From contig NC_135051.1 in assembly GCF_051014685.1 (NCBI RefSeq), positions 10,373,557 through 10,437,556 on the forward strand: a DNA stretch of 64,000 bases, read 5' to 3'. Below the pieces are notes generated by a model that was not told where the DNA came from, made no database searches, and saw only the letters and a program-made list of their open reading frames with translations. A program made the translations under genes and the position numbers. Source of the stretch: Ptiloglossa arizonensis (taxonomy: Eukaryota; Arthropoda; Insecta; Hymenoptera; Colletidae). Each line of letters opens with the position of its first letter. Positions within the stretch are counted from its first letter, which is position 1. This document shows positions 40,762 through 49,093 of this stretch, in pieces.

Positions 40762-43700
40762 TTCTGTTTTCTACTCTATCACCTTTTCACACTTTCTCTT
40801 CCTGGTAGATTTTAGTCTCTATCTCTGTACTCCTCCGAAACGGTGCATGATAAAGTGCATGCATTCGCGAGCGACGCAACTGCATAAACGCTTCCACAGG
40901 GTGCCGCAAAATTCTCCGTGCGATCATCACAACCACCCGCCCCCCCACACATTGTTCCACAGCCCGTACCCCCCTCCCCCCTCACCCGCCGATCGTGTCG
41001 TTGTGTATACTTTCGTCACGTAAATAGATTTCCGTTGGTTACCCAATTTTTCGCGATAATTTCCAGACCCGACGACGAATTTTGCGAGCAACCTGCACAG
41101 AAAAAAGGTAGACGTACAAAAATATAGCTCAGCCAACAATGCCTGCGCCTGCTAGATTCTTCTGCTCATTTCTACTACTTCATCGAGACGGGGACTTGGA
41201 TTTGCGGGATTGCGCGTAGGAAAATGGACGGGAGGTTCAATTTTATTCGGAACAATAAATAAGTTTCATGATTTTTACGAATTTATTTGAATAAATAATA
41301 CCGAATAAATTTCCAGACCGTGAATGTACGTGTCGATAACACGTAGGGTACTTGTTCGCACTTGTATTTGAAAATTTCTAATTCGAATAAAAAGTTATCC
41401 GTAATTTTCGAGTAACATTGTTCTATTTGTAACTTTTTATTCAAAGATCATACGGATAAAAATTTATTTATCACTTTTTATTCGAGTAAAATTTAATTCG
41501 AACAAAGCCCAACTCTTGCACAGTATCGAAATCGATGATCGAGAGCTCGTGATCTTAGTTTGCGAATCCAAGTCGGTCGTGTCTCGTTGCGTGCATGGAT
41601 CCGCATTTTTGAATCGATACCCTGGTTTTTCGATCGAATCTATACGTGTGTATTATGGCATGAGACGCATGCGATGCACGAACATTTGTGTACTAGCGCA
41701 CACCAAATGCATGCTGTACATCGGAGTGATACTTTGTTCGACCAACATCGTATTTACCTTGTTGCCTCGACGGGACTATCGATGTTACATTTTTAGTACG
41801 GCCCCCGGTGGCCCCCACTGTGCGGGACACGCGTTTAGAAATGGGGGCGGTATTGCTACTACTCTCGAAGCTACTGAAAAACTACTCTCGTCCTCCATCG
41901 GGACATTAACGCTTCCTAACGTTACGCTTGTTCAAGACGAGGCTTTCGCACATATATATATACATACGAATCGTTTTTAAATAACTCGTTTCGGCGTTAA
42001 TCGTTTCAAAGTATATGTACAGGGTGAATCCTTTAATTTCGACTATTATTTTTACCAAACGAGTTATTCCACGGTTTGTTTGTTTCAAAAAAAGTTTGTC
42101 AGCTTTCGATGGACCGGTCTACCTGAATATTAAACATTTCTCCAAAAATATTTCTTTTTCACCATATATTCTTGACTCTATAGTGTCGTAGTCGATGTCG
42201 AGATCTACCATACCGTGTGCTTTTATTGAAAAAATATATTTTAGAAATTTGTAATATTCGGGTGTAGTGTTCCCTAAATTCGGGTGTCTAGTCACCTTGA
42301 AAGCCGACTAAATGCGAAAATGCCTAGAATAATGGTCGAACTCAAAGGACACGCCGTGTATTTTATGCAACGTTTTCGACCCTTGTTTGCAAGGGAGGGT
42401 CTCTTCAACGTACGATGCAAAAATGATAAAACAATGGAGAAGTATACTTCCATACACACGCAAAGGATGTATAGACGCGTTACTCGATACTTGGAAAATA
42501 TCGTGAGTCAGAAAAATGAAAAGAGAAATTTCGGATAGAGAATCCTCGTTTCGTACCGAGATTCGACAAACGGAGATTGTCGTCTGATTTGTCATCAGAA
42601 ATCATTAATGTTCCCATATAAAAGAAAAATTTCACACAGCCTAAGAAGCCGTGCATAGGTGAAGTAAAACACGGTCCAATATTTTAATACAAACACTCGA
42701 TATTTTTCAATACCAAGAAACGTATACAGGGTGCTCGATTTTAATCCGTATCACCATTTTGCAATATTGAGATTAAAGTGTCTTTCGAATTAACGATTTC
42801 TCGTCGTGAATAGGGTAATACTTTTCTTTCGTATGGAATAACCAGATGTATTTATCGGTGCGTTCAAAATTATACAGTTCTACTTAAGAAATCTAATTGG
42901 AAAATCTAATTACGATGGATCATGTCCATCTCGAAACCATTTAATTTTTATACGAACTATTTCTTAATGCGGAGAATACGAGTAATTCGCATTTGTAGAA
43001 TTAGACACCCTGTATACATAGAAACGTACTTCCATAGTATTCTGTCATTTTCGTATCGCGAAGCGATATATCATTACAAGTGGTGGAAGCCCACCTCCCC
43101 ACAAACGAGCGTCGATAACGTTGCGTAAAATACTCGCGTATGTGCTCGAACTTGTCTATTGGTGCCAATATTTATAAATTGTCTTTCTTCTGTCTGCGTT
43201 TCGATGTCGCTTGATCGCTCACGTTTGCAACACGTAACACGGACGAAGATCGGTAAAAGCGATTACTCGAGTCGCAATTCGTTCGCTCGTGGATCGAAGG
43301 ATCACAGTGGCGAGTAGACCGTACTGAGAGCTGTTTGCTTCTAACGAAGAGAATATCGCGGTGCACATGGAGACTTTTCCGTGGTTTACACTTCGTTCGA
43401 GTCGGTTCGCCAAAGAATTCGAACAGCGAGCGAGTACTGACAGCTCTCGTCCTTTTATTCGCGGGCTTTTCTTTTCTAGTTGTGTCTACCGTTTTCAGAG
43501 AACGAAAAAAAAAAAGGAAAGAGAAGCATTCATCCATGACAGAGACATCATAGAGATCATCGTGGTTCATCGAATCCATCGAGAAATTATTTCTTTCTTT
43601 TCCTATTTTGTTTCGATCAAATTCATCGAATTTTCGAAGACGAGAGAGAACGAGGTCCGCTCAGAGAAGACAAGAAACGAACGACGATTAATCGCGTACG

Positions 43701-46700
43701 CGAGTGCTTGGTTAATCCGTTCATTTTATCAGGCAATTTATTCACGGTAACGTAGAACGAAAATAAAGAAAAAGAACCATTATCGAACCGAGTGGCGGTT
43801 TAAAAAAGAGTCATTAATCGCGCCATTAATTGAAAACATTACAGGGTTGTTCCGTTTGCGCGATTCAATTATATATATATATATATACATCGCGCATCGT
43901 TTGAAGCAACGGACATTCTAGTGGACAGAGTTTGCGAGACATTGGGTATACGCACTTCATAAGAAATATATACATGGTGTCCGGAAGGAGACCATCCAAG
44001 TATCTTTCTATCAACATCGGACGTATATTTATGACAAAAGAAGAAATTTCTATTTTCGTAACCTAACTTTCTATCGAGTGTTTTCAAGGTTCTTGGTAGT
44101 TTTTATTAGAAAAACGTTTCTTTGCATCGCATCTTGCAGCGGGATGGATGGATATATACAACAATGCCCGAATTGTGACCTTTAAACGATCTTGAACACC
44201 AAAAGTGAGACGAAATCGTAAGATGAAATTAATTACAAAGAACCAAAAGTAATACTTAGGTAGGCATCTTTAACCGAGACATCCTGTATATACGTACATA
44301 TATGTGTAACGTATTATATATATCATGCCTTAACTGTGATACCAAACAATCGCTTTTCGCTATGGATACTTAACCCGATTGAAGCTTGACATGTAGCATA
44401 AGCTTGATATGAAAGAAAAACAAAACGCCCAGTTTAATGAAAGCAAAAGAAAAAGAAAAGAAAAAGAAAAAAAACGTCGGTCGAAATTAGGATGACGAAA
44501 TCTTTCATCGCGATTCATTTTTTGAAATTCCAATTGCTGTTCTATGTAGAAACCTTTCTTACCATCGGAGTTACCGCGCACGAGAGAGAGTAACACGAAC
44601 AGAAACGGTACACGCGCTGTAACTCTCACGACTTGGCGAGTCGCGTGAAACGTTCGAAAAAACGCGTGAAAACATTAAACTGCGCGATAACAATGGAAAA
44701 GATTCTTTGGTCGAGAGACCCCAAGATTCATTTAGTGCGGAGAACCTGTGTTCAAGAAAAGACATTGTCGAACCGACGATTTAGAAATGTACAGTTGTTA
44801 TAGGAGAGAGTGGTCTACGTATCGGAATCGAGCGTGAAACGGGCCACGTGAAATGGTAATGCTCGGTATGAAAATTAATGTCCTCGATGTATTTCTCGAG
44901 GGGTAAAACAGATTCCTGCACGACCGTTCGAATCCGATGCGCGGCAGCGTAAAAAGTAGATGTTATACGGCATGTAATTCGTAAGTTATACGCAGAGACA
45001 CGAAAATGTGACACACACACACACACAAACACACGCGCGCGCACACACACGAACACGCGCTCAGACACACACACACGCACACACGAACACGCGCGCACAC
45101 ACACACACACACAGAGACACACGCACACGAACACAAACGGGTGTACTGTTAAGAGAGAAACAACGATTCACTTTTCGACAAACCTCGACACGGAAGATTT
45201 AAAATTCTCGTGTAAAAAAAGAAGTGCGATCGAGAATTTTCAAAAATCGAACTGAATCGAAAAAGAGGATTTTCCCGTGACGGTACTCGCTTAAAGAAAA
45301 AAAAAAGCAAACTTTCGATCTTTAACCTTTTGAGGCTGATTAAACACGTGAATTGGTTTGTTCGTTTTTGGCTCTGTAATCCCCCCGTAGCTTAGACGGT
45401 TTAATTATGGATTTTTCTTGCACTTGTTTCTAACAATTCGCTTGCTCGTTGAGCGTGTGGAAGAGAGTACGGAGAGCTTTCACAAAAAAACACCGCTATA
45501 TCTTCCTCGTTCATCGAAATGAAACCTCCGTTTCTCAAGGGGAGTTGCGTACCACCGACGATCGTCACGATTCCAATTTACGTAACGCGTCTCTTTACGT
45601 GTGCGAATTTTCGGAATTCACGCCTGTACAACGTGCAAGCTTGTCCGCCTCAATCAAAGCCTCTTCCATATCACGCTTAACTTATAATACGCTTGTCATC
45701 TGGATAACTCTCTCTCCTCTCCATCCCCTGTTCCCCCGTCTCCCATAGAAATCGATATGGACAGTCGTTTCCATCTATGAGGATTCGTTTTGTTTCGAAA
45801 ACGAAAGTTCGTCGCCGAAAAAAAAAAAAGAAAAAGAAATTCAAGTTCTAATTTTCGATCTTCTCGTGACGATATTTACAAAAAACACGAGATCTCGATG
45901 GATGAGAGAGATAGTTCCCTACCCCCAATCCCCCAACGTACACACACCTACACACATCCCCTTCCTAGTCGTCGTTCGATGAATAAATCGAACGACGATG
46001 CAATGTTAAAAAAAAAAGGAAATAGGGAAGGGATGTTAATCGAAAACAGAGAAGTTGGTCGAAGGATGGATCGTTGTTTGCGCTGAATGATCATGAAACT
46101 ACAAGTTTCTTCTACGGAGACCCTGTCGCAGGGTAAAAAGAAGCGAGAGGGTGGTCCACCAACCGGAGGTACGACAGGACCGAACGAGATCGTGACCTGC
46201 ACCAACTGTGGACCTAATCCTTGCACGCACACGACCACCAACGGATGCACCGGCGAGGTATGTTAATTAACCTATTCCTATCAAAACCGAGACATCTACA
46301 CTATCCCCCTCCTGGTGATCCCGGAGATCGATACCACGATGTCCTTCATTGCGTTGTCATCCTTCTCTATTAGTAATTAATACCGACCGAGGTGCTTACG
46401 GTCTTACAACAAATTACGTCGACTAATAAAGAATACAATGTTTCTTTCTATCGTGTTTTCGTAAACGCATAAATTGTTTCGAAGATTAATTCCACATTTT
46501 CATTGGTCGTTTCATCTTGACACGGGTTTATTATTTTACGTTGATCAGATTTATTTATTCAATGGGGAAATGTTCGATAAACCTCAATTTCTTTTCGTGG
46601 AGTTTCCTAATTGAAAGTGATAAACTCTTGAGCATTTAAAGCAGAATATACAGGGTGTGTACATTTTTTTAAACAAGAAGTGTTAGTAATTCTTTGTCAT

Positions 46701-47533
46701 CGAAGTAACTTTCATCGATATAAATAATATTTACGCGAATCGTTTCTTTTATTGGGTACAGTTATAAACTTATAGCGATAAGTTTGCCCCCAAAGTTGCG
46801 GCAAACGAAAAGGCCGCACCCTCCTTCGATAAATAATTCGTGTACACAACTCGATTTATATCTTTCGAGAATTTCTTTTATTTAACGATAAAATATGGTA
46901 CAAATCTTTTGGATATACTGTATCGTCGATGGATCGTCGGGAAAACTTGCGTTTCCAAGTCTACGTAGATTTATTAATTTTTTAATGCATTTACGTTACT
47001 CGAGAGCAACACGGCACCGAGGAGAATATTACTCCTTTACTCCGGCTACCGCGATAAATAATCTTCTTTGGTAGCGTCCATAATAAAAGGAAATATGAAT
47101 GAGTCGAACACATCGATATCATTATTCTAAAGATAAAATGAAAATATGAAAAAAGATTTTAATTTTTATAATCGGATGATCCCCACTCCGTATACTATTT
47201 CTTTCTCGCTTACTTTCGTCATATTTTCTCTCCGTCGAGAACCTTTAGACTCCAAGCAATACAAGAACTACGAGCAATTTCTGTAATAAAATTACCAGTT
47301 GCTTCACGATCATTTCTCGAATTCCAACTTAAAGAAATGCTAGAACTCTAATCGCAATGAGAATGTAAATTCTTAGTGACGCACAGATGTCTCTGTTCCA
47401 GCTGAGAAAAAAGGAACCGCCGCATCCAATAAGAGTGGCGAAGACGATCGACGTGATAGCACGAATCACCTTCCCGGTCGCCTACTTTATGTTCCTCACC
47501 TTTTTCTTCATCCACTACAAGGGCTCCTCGTAG
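9147..47533 (+). CDS. pHCl-1: pH-sensitive chloride channel pHCl-1-like, Cys-loop ligand-gated anion channel subunit (whole gene, 11 coding exons)
   Basis: Pentameric plasma-membrane anion channel subunit. Coding exons are 9147-9307, 11258-11346, 21745-21809, 22913-23133, 24274-24356, 24518-24658, 32728-32880, 34062-34276, 38056-38106, 46132-46257 and 47402-47533, totalling 1437 nt or 478 residues; phase is continuous throughout. Visible features are a signal peptide (1 to ~51), a Cys-loop with 13 residues between C186 and C200 containing FPFDD, a second cysteine pair C246/C258 as in glycine and glutamate chloride channels, M1 ~270-292, the PAR anion-selectivity motif at 298-300 leading into M2, M3 ~333-355, a short M3-M4 loop and M4 ~453-473. 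N-glycosylation sequons NVS, NRS, NGT, NQT and NYS lie in the ectodomain. I recognise the M2-M3 sequence and the RPGENPVTQ segment as pHCl-1-like rather than GluCl, HisCl or Rdl. Two extra symmetric exons are described separately. Membership of the anion Cys-loop family is certain from sequence; the exact orthologue rests on recognition. Confidence 0.88.
9761..9806 (+). repeat. (GGGGAC)n hexanucleotide array, G-quadruplex-capable
   Basis: About seven GGGGAC units, the last ones diverging to GGGGACGAGG. Four or more G4 runs with 2-nt spacers lie on the sense strand of the channel intron. Confidence 0.85.
10418..10580 (+). repeat. Compound TA / TATC / TATG microsatellite
   Basis: TATATA stretch, then TCTATCTA tetramers from about 10502, then TATGTATG and a short ACACAC tract. 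Open frames across it are artefacts of the stop-free tetramer. Confidence 0.85.
11258..11346 (+). CDS. pHCl-1: pHCl-1 coding exon 2: start of the mature ectodomain
   Basis: The acceptor GTGTTGCAG ends at 11257. The exon encodes the N-terminal helix region, including [20 protein letters not shown], the typical beginning of a mature Cys-loop subunit. Donor G followed by GTACAC (phase 1). The open frame running on past the donor is intron. Confidence 0.88.
11660..11702 (+). repeat. (GTTTGCGT)n octanucleotide repeat
   Basis: About five copies of an 8-bp GTTTGCGT unit, stop-free in some frames, which explains overlapping open frames here. Confidence 0.85.
11944..11955 (+). promoter_or_regulatory. 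Candidate recursive splice site
   Basis: TTTTCAG is followed immediately by GTGAGT, an acceptor fused to a consensus donor (zero-length exon) 600 bp into the 10.4 kb intron 2. The upstream pyrimidine tract is short. Confidence 0.35.
17050..17326. mobile_element. Putative small inverted-repeat element (MITE-like)
   Basis: The left end carries AAGGTGTCCCGTAACG after TGTAC. The right end read on the opposite strand is TGTACAGGGTGGCCTGTGG. Imperfect terminal inverted repeats bound ~277 bp with no coding capacity, a form common in arthropod introns. Boundaries are approximate and no target-site duplication was established. Confidence 0.45.
17618..17655 (+). repeat. 38-bp duplicate of the cassette A splice-acceptor region
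   Basis: Matches 18211-18248 at 36 of 38 positions, both copies ending in CAG at the same point. After this copy the channel frame would meet TGA after five codons, so its use would truncate the protein. Confidence 0.8.
17689..17775 (+). repeat. Poly(A), CCCCTA and AC low-complexity tract
   Basis: A19 run, then AC repeats and CCCCTACCCC-type runs at 17720-17741, then more AC repeats. The complementary strand has four G-runs separated by TA. Confidence 0.85.
18249..18404 (+). CDS. pHCl-1: pHCl-1 cassette exon A (52 residues, extracellular insert)
   Basis: The acceptor GGGTGTTACAG ends at 18248 and the donor after CTTCGCG is GTCCGT. The exon is 156 nt, phase 1 at both ends, so it can be included between exons 2 and 3 without a frame change: ...PPVQ-D...R-GTLTVNV.... 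It encodes a Cys-Cys pair near the start (DADFCCG), a Ser/Asn/Gln/His-rich stretch and an NRS sequon. The purine-rich acceptor context and weak donor suggest regulated or rare inclusion. Both neighbouring exons join directly without it. Transcript data would settle whether it is used. Confidence 0.6.
19430..19460 (+). repeat. (AC)n microsatellite
   Basis: Uninterrupted AC dinucleotides in intron 2. Confidence 0.85.
20626..20644 (+). promoter_or_regulatory. Candidate recursive splice site
   Basis: CCCCTCCCCATAG is followed directly by GTGAGA, with a long pyrimidine tract before it (from about 20620). It lies in the second half of intron 2, about 1.1 kb before exon 3. Confidence 0.45.
21745..21809 (+). 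CDS. pHCl-1: pHCl-1 coding exon 3
   Basis: The acceptor TTGTGTTTCAG ends at 21744. The exon completes Gly across the phase-1 junction and encodes [20 protein letters not shown] then Leu, the first beta strands of the ligand-binding domain, with an NVS sequon. Donor GTAAAT, phase 0. Confidence 0.85.
22913..23133 (+). CDS. pHCl-1: pHCl-1 coding exon 4: ligand-binding domain core
   Basis: The acceptor ATTGTCGACAG ends at 22912. Encodes [20 protein letters not shown], then the conserved [10 protein letters not shown] segment (loop A region) and [15 protein letters not shown]. The WxPDxxF signature is typical of the Cys-loop superfamily. Donor AG followed by GTATGT, phase 2. Confidence 0.93.
23134..24273 (+). 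other. pHCl-1 intron 4
   Basis: Non-coding; the reading frame of exon 4 stays open for ~230 nt but lacks conservation-like features. Nothing else recognised. Confidence 0.7.
24274..24356 (+). CDS. pHCl-1: pHCl-1 coding exon 5: Cys-loop
   Basis: The acceptor TTTAACTTTCTAG ends at 24273. Encodes RRHLILSC, then [13 protein letters not shown], then C, giving exactly 13 residues between the two signature cysteines. Continues SFAIES. Donor A followed by GTAAGT, phase 1. Too short to be found as an open frame by length alone. Confidence 0.93.
24518..24658 (+). CDS. pHCl-1: pHCl-1 coding exon 6: ectodomain, first loop C cysteine
   Basis: The acceptor CTCTCCCTCAG ends at 24517. Encodes [20 protein letters not shown], continuing to [16 protein letters not shown]246 pairs with C258 in exon 7. 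Donor G followed by GTGAGT, phase 1. Confidence 0.93.
24731..24780 (+). repeat. (GGGAATC)n heptanucleotide array
   Basis: Six to seven GGGAATC units with one GGGATAC variant. Confidence 0.88.
25337..25412 (+). repeat. (CCCAGCA)/(CCCGGCA)n heptanucleotide array
   Basis: About eleven 7-bp units, the first half mostly CCCAGCA and the second mostly CCCGGCA. Being 7-mers, they stay open in several frames on both strands. Confidence 0.88.
26331..26361 (+). repeat. (CT)n microsatellite
   Basis: Uninterrupted CT dinucleotides on the sense strand. Confidence 0.9.
27168..27370 (+). repeat. Compound GTGTGC / TATATG / TACGTA / ATGTAC microsatellite
   Basis: GTGCGT units, then TATATG, then self-complementary TACGTA and ACATGT units. 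Alternating purine-pyrimidine throughout, able to form cruciform or Z-DNA. Confidence 0.85.
27891..28200. mobile_element. Putative non-autonomous inverted-repeat element with AATCG-rich interior
   Basis: The left end CTCTAACCCAGAGTCGGGCA and the right end read on the opposite strand, CTGCAACCCAGGGTCGTG, form an imperfect terminal inverted repeat. The interior is a degenerate series of TAATCG/CGATTA words. CAGRGTCGGGCA-like ends recall hAT elements. No 8-bp target duplication found, so the call is tentative. Confidence 0.35.
30026..30118 (+). CDS. pHCl-1: pHCl-1 cassette exon B (31 residues, loop C insert)
   Basis: The acceptor CTGTTCTGTTGCAG ends at 30025; the donor after GAGCAAG is GTAAAA. 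The exon is 93 nt, phase 1 at both ends, fitting in frame between exon 6 (...SWR) and exon 7 (NYSCLKV...). It encodes an acidic stretch ([14 protein letters not shown]) followed by [12 protein letters not shown] with a CxxC pair. The insert falls between C246 and C258, the disulfide-bounded loop C at the agonist site. Both splice sites are strong and composition looks coding. Exons 6 and 7 also join directly, so I read it as alternative. Confidence 0.7.
32728..32880 (+). CDS. pHCl-1: pHCl-1 coding exon 7: second loop C cysteine and M1
   Basis: The acceptor ATGCGTACCAG ends at 32727. Encodes [15 protein letters not shown], then the first membrane segment ([26 protein letters not shown]) and the pore-entry motif [13 protein letters not shown] preceding M2 is the anion-selectivity signature. 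Donor G followed by GTAAGC, phase 1. Confidence 0.95.
32881..34061 (+). other. pHCl-1 intron 7
   Basis: Non-coding; no repeat or exon recognised apart from the flanking splice signals. Confidence 0.7.
34062..34276 (+). CDS. pHCl-1: pHCl-1 coding exon 8: M2 pore helix and M3
   Basis: The acceptor ATTGTTCGCAG ends at 34061. Encodes the pore helix ([19 protein letters not shown]), the M2-M3 linker [10 protein letters not shown]3 ([20 protein letters not shown]) and [19 protein letters not shown]. Position 2' of M2 is Met. Donor GTACTT, phase 0. The frame remains open far into the intron through an Arg-coding triplet repeat. Confidence 0.95.
34294..34363 (+). repeat. Imperfect (ACG/CGA)n triplet repeat
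   Basis: CGACGACGACAACG-type units just downstream of the exon 8 donor; they code poly-Arg or poly-Thr in open frames that are not exons. Confidence 0.85.
35036..35094 (+). repeat. (GGAAC)n pentanucleotide array
   Basis: About eleven GGAAC units with one GGAAA variant. Confidence 0.9.
35986..36030 (+). repeat. CA/CG dinucleotide repeat
   Basis: ACACAC and GCGCGC runs interleaved; potential Z-DNA. Confidence 0.85.
38056..38106 (+). CDS. pHCl-1: pHCl-1 coding exon 9: M3-M4 loop
   Basis: The acceptor TGTGATGTTGCAG ends at 38055. Encodes [17 protein letters not shown] (17 residues). Donor GTAAGA. Phase 0 at both ends, so skipping would be silent for frame. Confidence 0.85.
38700..38818 (+). 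repeat. CA/CG dinucleotide repeat
   Basis: Alternating ACAC and CGCG blocks with CCCACA variants. Confidence 0.88.
39703..40762 (+). repeat. TCTA / TCTATCCR satellite (~1.06 kb)
   Basis: Flanks are TCTA tetramers and the core is octamers TCTATCCG and TCTATCCA. A nearly pure TCTATCCA block of ~38 copies runs 40191-40499; mixed octamers with TCTGTCCGTGTGTCCG variants at 39773, 39869 and 39909 precede it. The unit contains no stop, which yields three overlapping ~380-413-codon open frames of Ser/Tyr/Pro/Ile/Leu repeats. These are not genes. Confidence 0.95.
42018..42360. mobile_element. MITE-like element B with ~30-bp inverted ends
   Basis: The left end begins TACAGGGTGAATCCTTTAAT. The right end on the opposite strand begins TACACGGCGTGTCCTTTGAG, and both continue TTCGAC. 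Roughly 23 of 30 positions match. 343 bp, no coding capacity. Confidence 0.6.
42722..43017. mobile_element. MITE-like element C with GTATACAGGGTG ends
   Basis: Perfect 12-bp terminal inverted repeat GTATACAGGGTG, ~296 bp apart. AGAAACG occurs just outside each end and may be a remnant of the target duplication. No coding capacity. Confidence 0.6.
43967..44292. mobile_element. MITE-like element D with TATATACA ends
   Basis: The left end starts TATATACATGGTGTCCGG. The right end on the opposite strand starts TATATACAGGATGTCTCGG, and similarity continues to a shared AAGTAT about 35-40 bp in. 326 bp, no coding capacity. Confidence 0.55.
45009..45135 (+). repeat. AC/GC-rich dinucleotide repeat
   Basis: ACACAC and GCGCGC runs with CACGAACACG variants. 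Confidence 0.88.
46132..46257 (+). CDS. pHCl-1: pHCl-1 coding exon 10: Cys-rich part of the M3-M4 loop
   Basis: The acceptor CCCTGTCGCAG ends at 46131. Encodes [19 protein letters not shown], then [20 protein letters not shown] and TGE. The cytoplasmic loop holds four cysteines including a CxxC. Donor GTATGT, phase 0 on both sides. Confidence 0.88.
46258..47401 (+). other. pHCl-1 intron 10
   Basis: AT-rich, non-coding. Contains a single TATACAGGGTG end motif at about 46648 without a convincing partner. Confidence 0.7.
47402..47533 (+). CDS. pHCl-1: pHCl-1 coding exon 11: M4 and C-terminus
   Basis: The acceptor TCTCTGTTCCAG ends at 47401. Encodes [20 protein letters not shown], then the fourth membrane segment ([19 protein letters not shown]) and KGSS followed by TAG. 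The short extracellular tail after M4 is normal for the family. Confidence 0.95.
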   Translation: MRKKEPPHPIRVAKTIDVIARITFPVAYFMFLTFFFIHYKGSS

Positions 47534-47893
47534 ACTAGCAACAAGAAACGACTTCGAAAGGACGCCCGGCATCGATCATCGAAAAAGACAGAACTCTTCG
47601 CATTTGCCCGTCACGGTGTCGACGATTTTGAAGCTGGTACTTTTTCGATGCCGCTAACCGAGGATAGATGAGCCTGGGGAATGGGGGGAGGGGGCGTGAA
47701 TAAGGGAACGAAAATCGTATTCGGGTGGTAACATTCCCCCCGTCTCAACCCCCTCGAACAACGGCCAAAATAAGAAAAGAGAAGTGTTCGACCCGCGAAT
47801 CGAAAAGAGTGTTCGATGAAAATCTTTTCTCCGCCCCTCTCGGAAAAAAAAATCGAAAACACTCACCAACAGGGTTGGTAATTTTTTCCAACG

Positions 47894-47899
47894 AATAAA
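47894..47899 (+). terminator. Candidate proximal poly(A) signal of pHCl-1
   Basis: AATAAA 361 nt after the channel stop codon, the first on the sense strand that I noticed. Confidence 0.35.
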
Positions 47900-47932
47900 A
47901 AAAACTCGAGAAAACCTCCAGCAGCAAGAACG

Positions 47933-47941
47933 TGAGGGAGA

Positions 47942-48004
<63 letters not shown>
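47933..48004 (+). repeat. (GA)n microsatellite
   Basis: Long AG/GA dinucleotide run with GGGAG interruptions at both ends. Confidence 0.9.
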
Positions 48005-48006
<2 letters not shown>

Positions 48007-48244
48007 TTTGGAATTGTTCTTTTTTTTTAGAATGTCACGTTGAGACACTCTGATGTCTTTTTCCTCCAATTGAAGAAGGAAGACGAGAGGACGGGATGCA
48101 GGAAAAATGAAAAAAAGAAAAAAAAAACTGTACCGAGTCGATGATGTTTGCCTCGTCTTCATCTATTTCTCACATGTGATAACTCTTAAAAGCACCCTTT
48201 TTTCCCGCCAAAAGAAAAGGTCGGTCCCGCGGGGGATGATCGAT

Positions 48245-48332
48245 AACGAATACACACACGTACACGCGCGCATACATGCATACGCGTGTATTGTATACAC
48301 ATGCGCGCACACGCACACACACACACACACAC
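48245..48332 (+). repeat. AC/GC/AT dinucleotide repeat
   Basis: ACACAC, GCGCGC and ATAC runs. Confidence 0.8.
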
Positions 48333-48863
48333 GAAAGCGCAATAACGGAGATTGTCGGAGGCAAAGACAGGGTGAAAACCGAGCACACGAGACACACGCT
48401 TGTTTCTTTACTTTAAATGCTCTTGTACGAGGTAGTCGACACCCGCAAGCTATTTCGACGATGCTTTGCCGAGAAACTTATAGCTAAATGAAGCAAACCC
48501 TATTCACTTAAGGAGCAGTATTATACTTGTTCGTATAATTTTCGCCACAGATAGGAGAAGGTCGATACAAGTGTCGTCCATGAAATCGCTAATTCGTGAT
48601 TCGCCTTTTACTTAAAGATCGACCTCTTTTTTTCGGTATATCTTAGCGATTAAATCGGCAACGCGACAAAAATTCGAACGGTGATCTGCGAAACAGTTAG
48701 ATCTGTATTCCTTAGACCTTTGAAGATAAAAAAAGAAAAAAAAACACGAAAAGAAAAGAACAAAAACAAATATAACTGACGTTCGCTTTTAAACTAAAGG
48801 GAGCTGGGCTGCAAAGCATACAATTCCGCTGTACAAAAAGAAACAAATATTATATATGATTTA

Positions 48864-48893
48864 TATGTGTGTGTGTATATACATACATATACA

Positions 48894-48925
<32 letters not shown>

Positions 48926-49093
48926 CATACACACGTATATATATACATATGAATTTGGTTAATCAATCGTCGTTCCATCGAAGCTTTTCGGTAGATATCG
49001 CGTATACGTACGTAACATATGATTAATATATACATATACACAAACATATATACATACACACACACGCACACACACACACACACACACACAAAA
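48864..49093 (+). repeat. Compound GT / TATATA / ACAC microsatellite
   Basis: GTGTGTG, then ATACATATAT repeats, a unique ~60-bp stretch, and a long ACACAC run. Confidence 0.88.

Larger units (their letters stand above)
38107..46131 (+). other. pHCl-1 intron 9 (8.0 kb)
   Basis: Contains CA/CG tracts (38700-38818, 45009-45135), a ~1.06 kb TCTATCC satellite (39703-40762) and three inverted-repeat elements at 42018-44292. A perfect 12-bp hairpin lies at 45969-45998. No coding exon recognised. Confidence 0.75.

Noticed and set aside
39646..41023. Three overlapping open frames of 381-413 codons
   Set aside because: They are translations of the stop-free TCTATCC satellite (endless Ser-Ile-Tyr-Pro-type repeats) in all three frames, inside a channel intron.
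41064..41104. Pseudo-exon with TTTCCAG acceptor and AAG/GTAGAC donor
   Set aside because: 41 nt long, so it would break the frame between exons 9 and 10, and the peptide resembles nothing in the family.
44918..44950. tRNA B-box-like GTTCGAATCC
   Set aside because: No A box, acceptor stem or cloverleaf around it.
46645..46850. TATACAGGGTG end motif considered as a fourth inverted-repeat element
   Set aside because: No convincing inverted partner within 400 bp; possibly a truncated copy.
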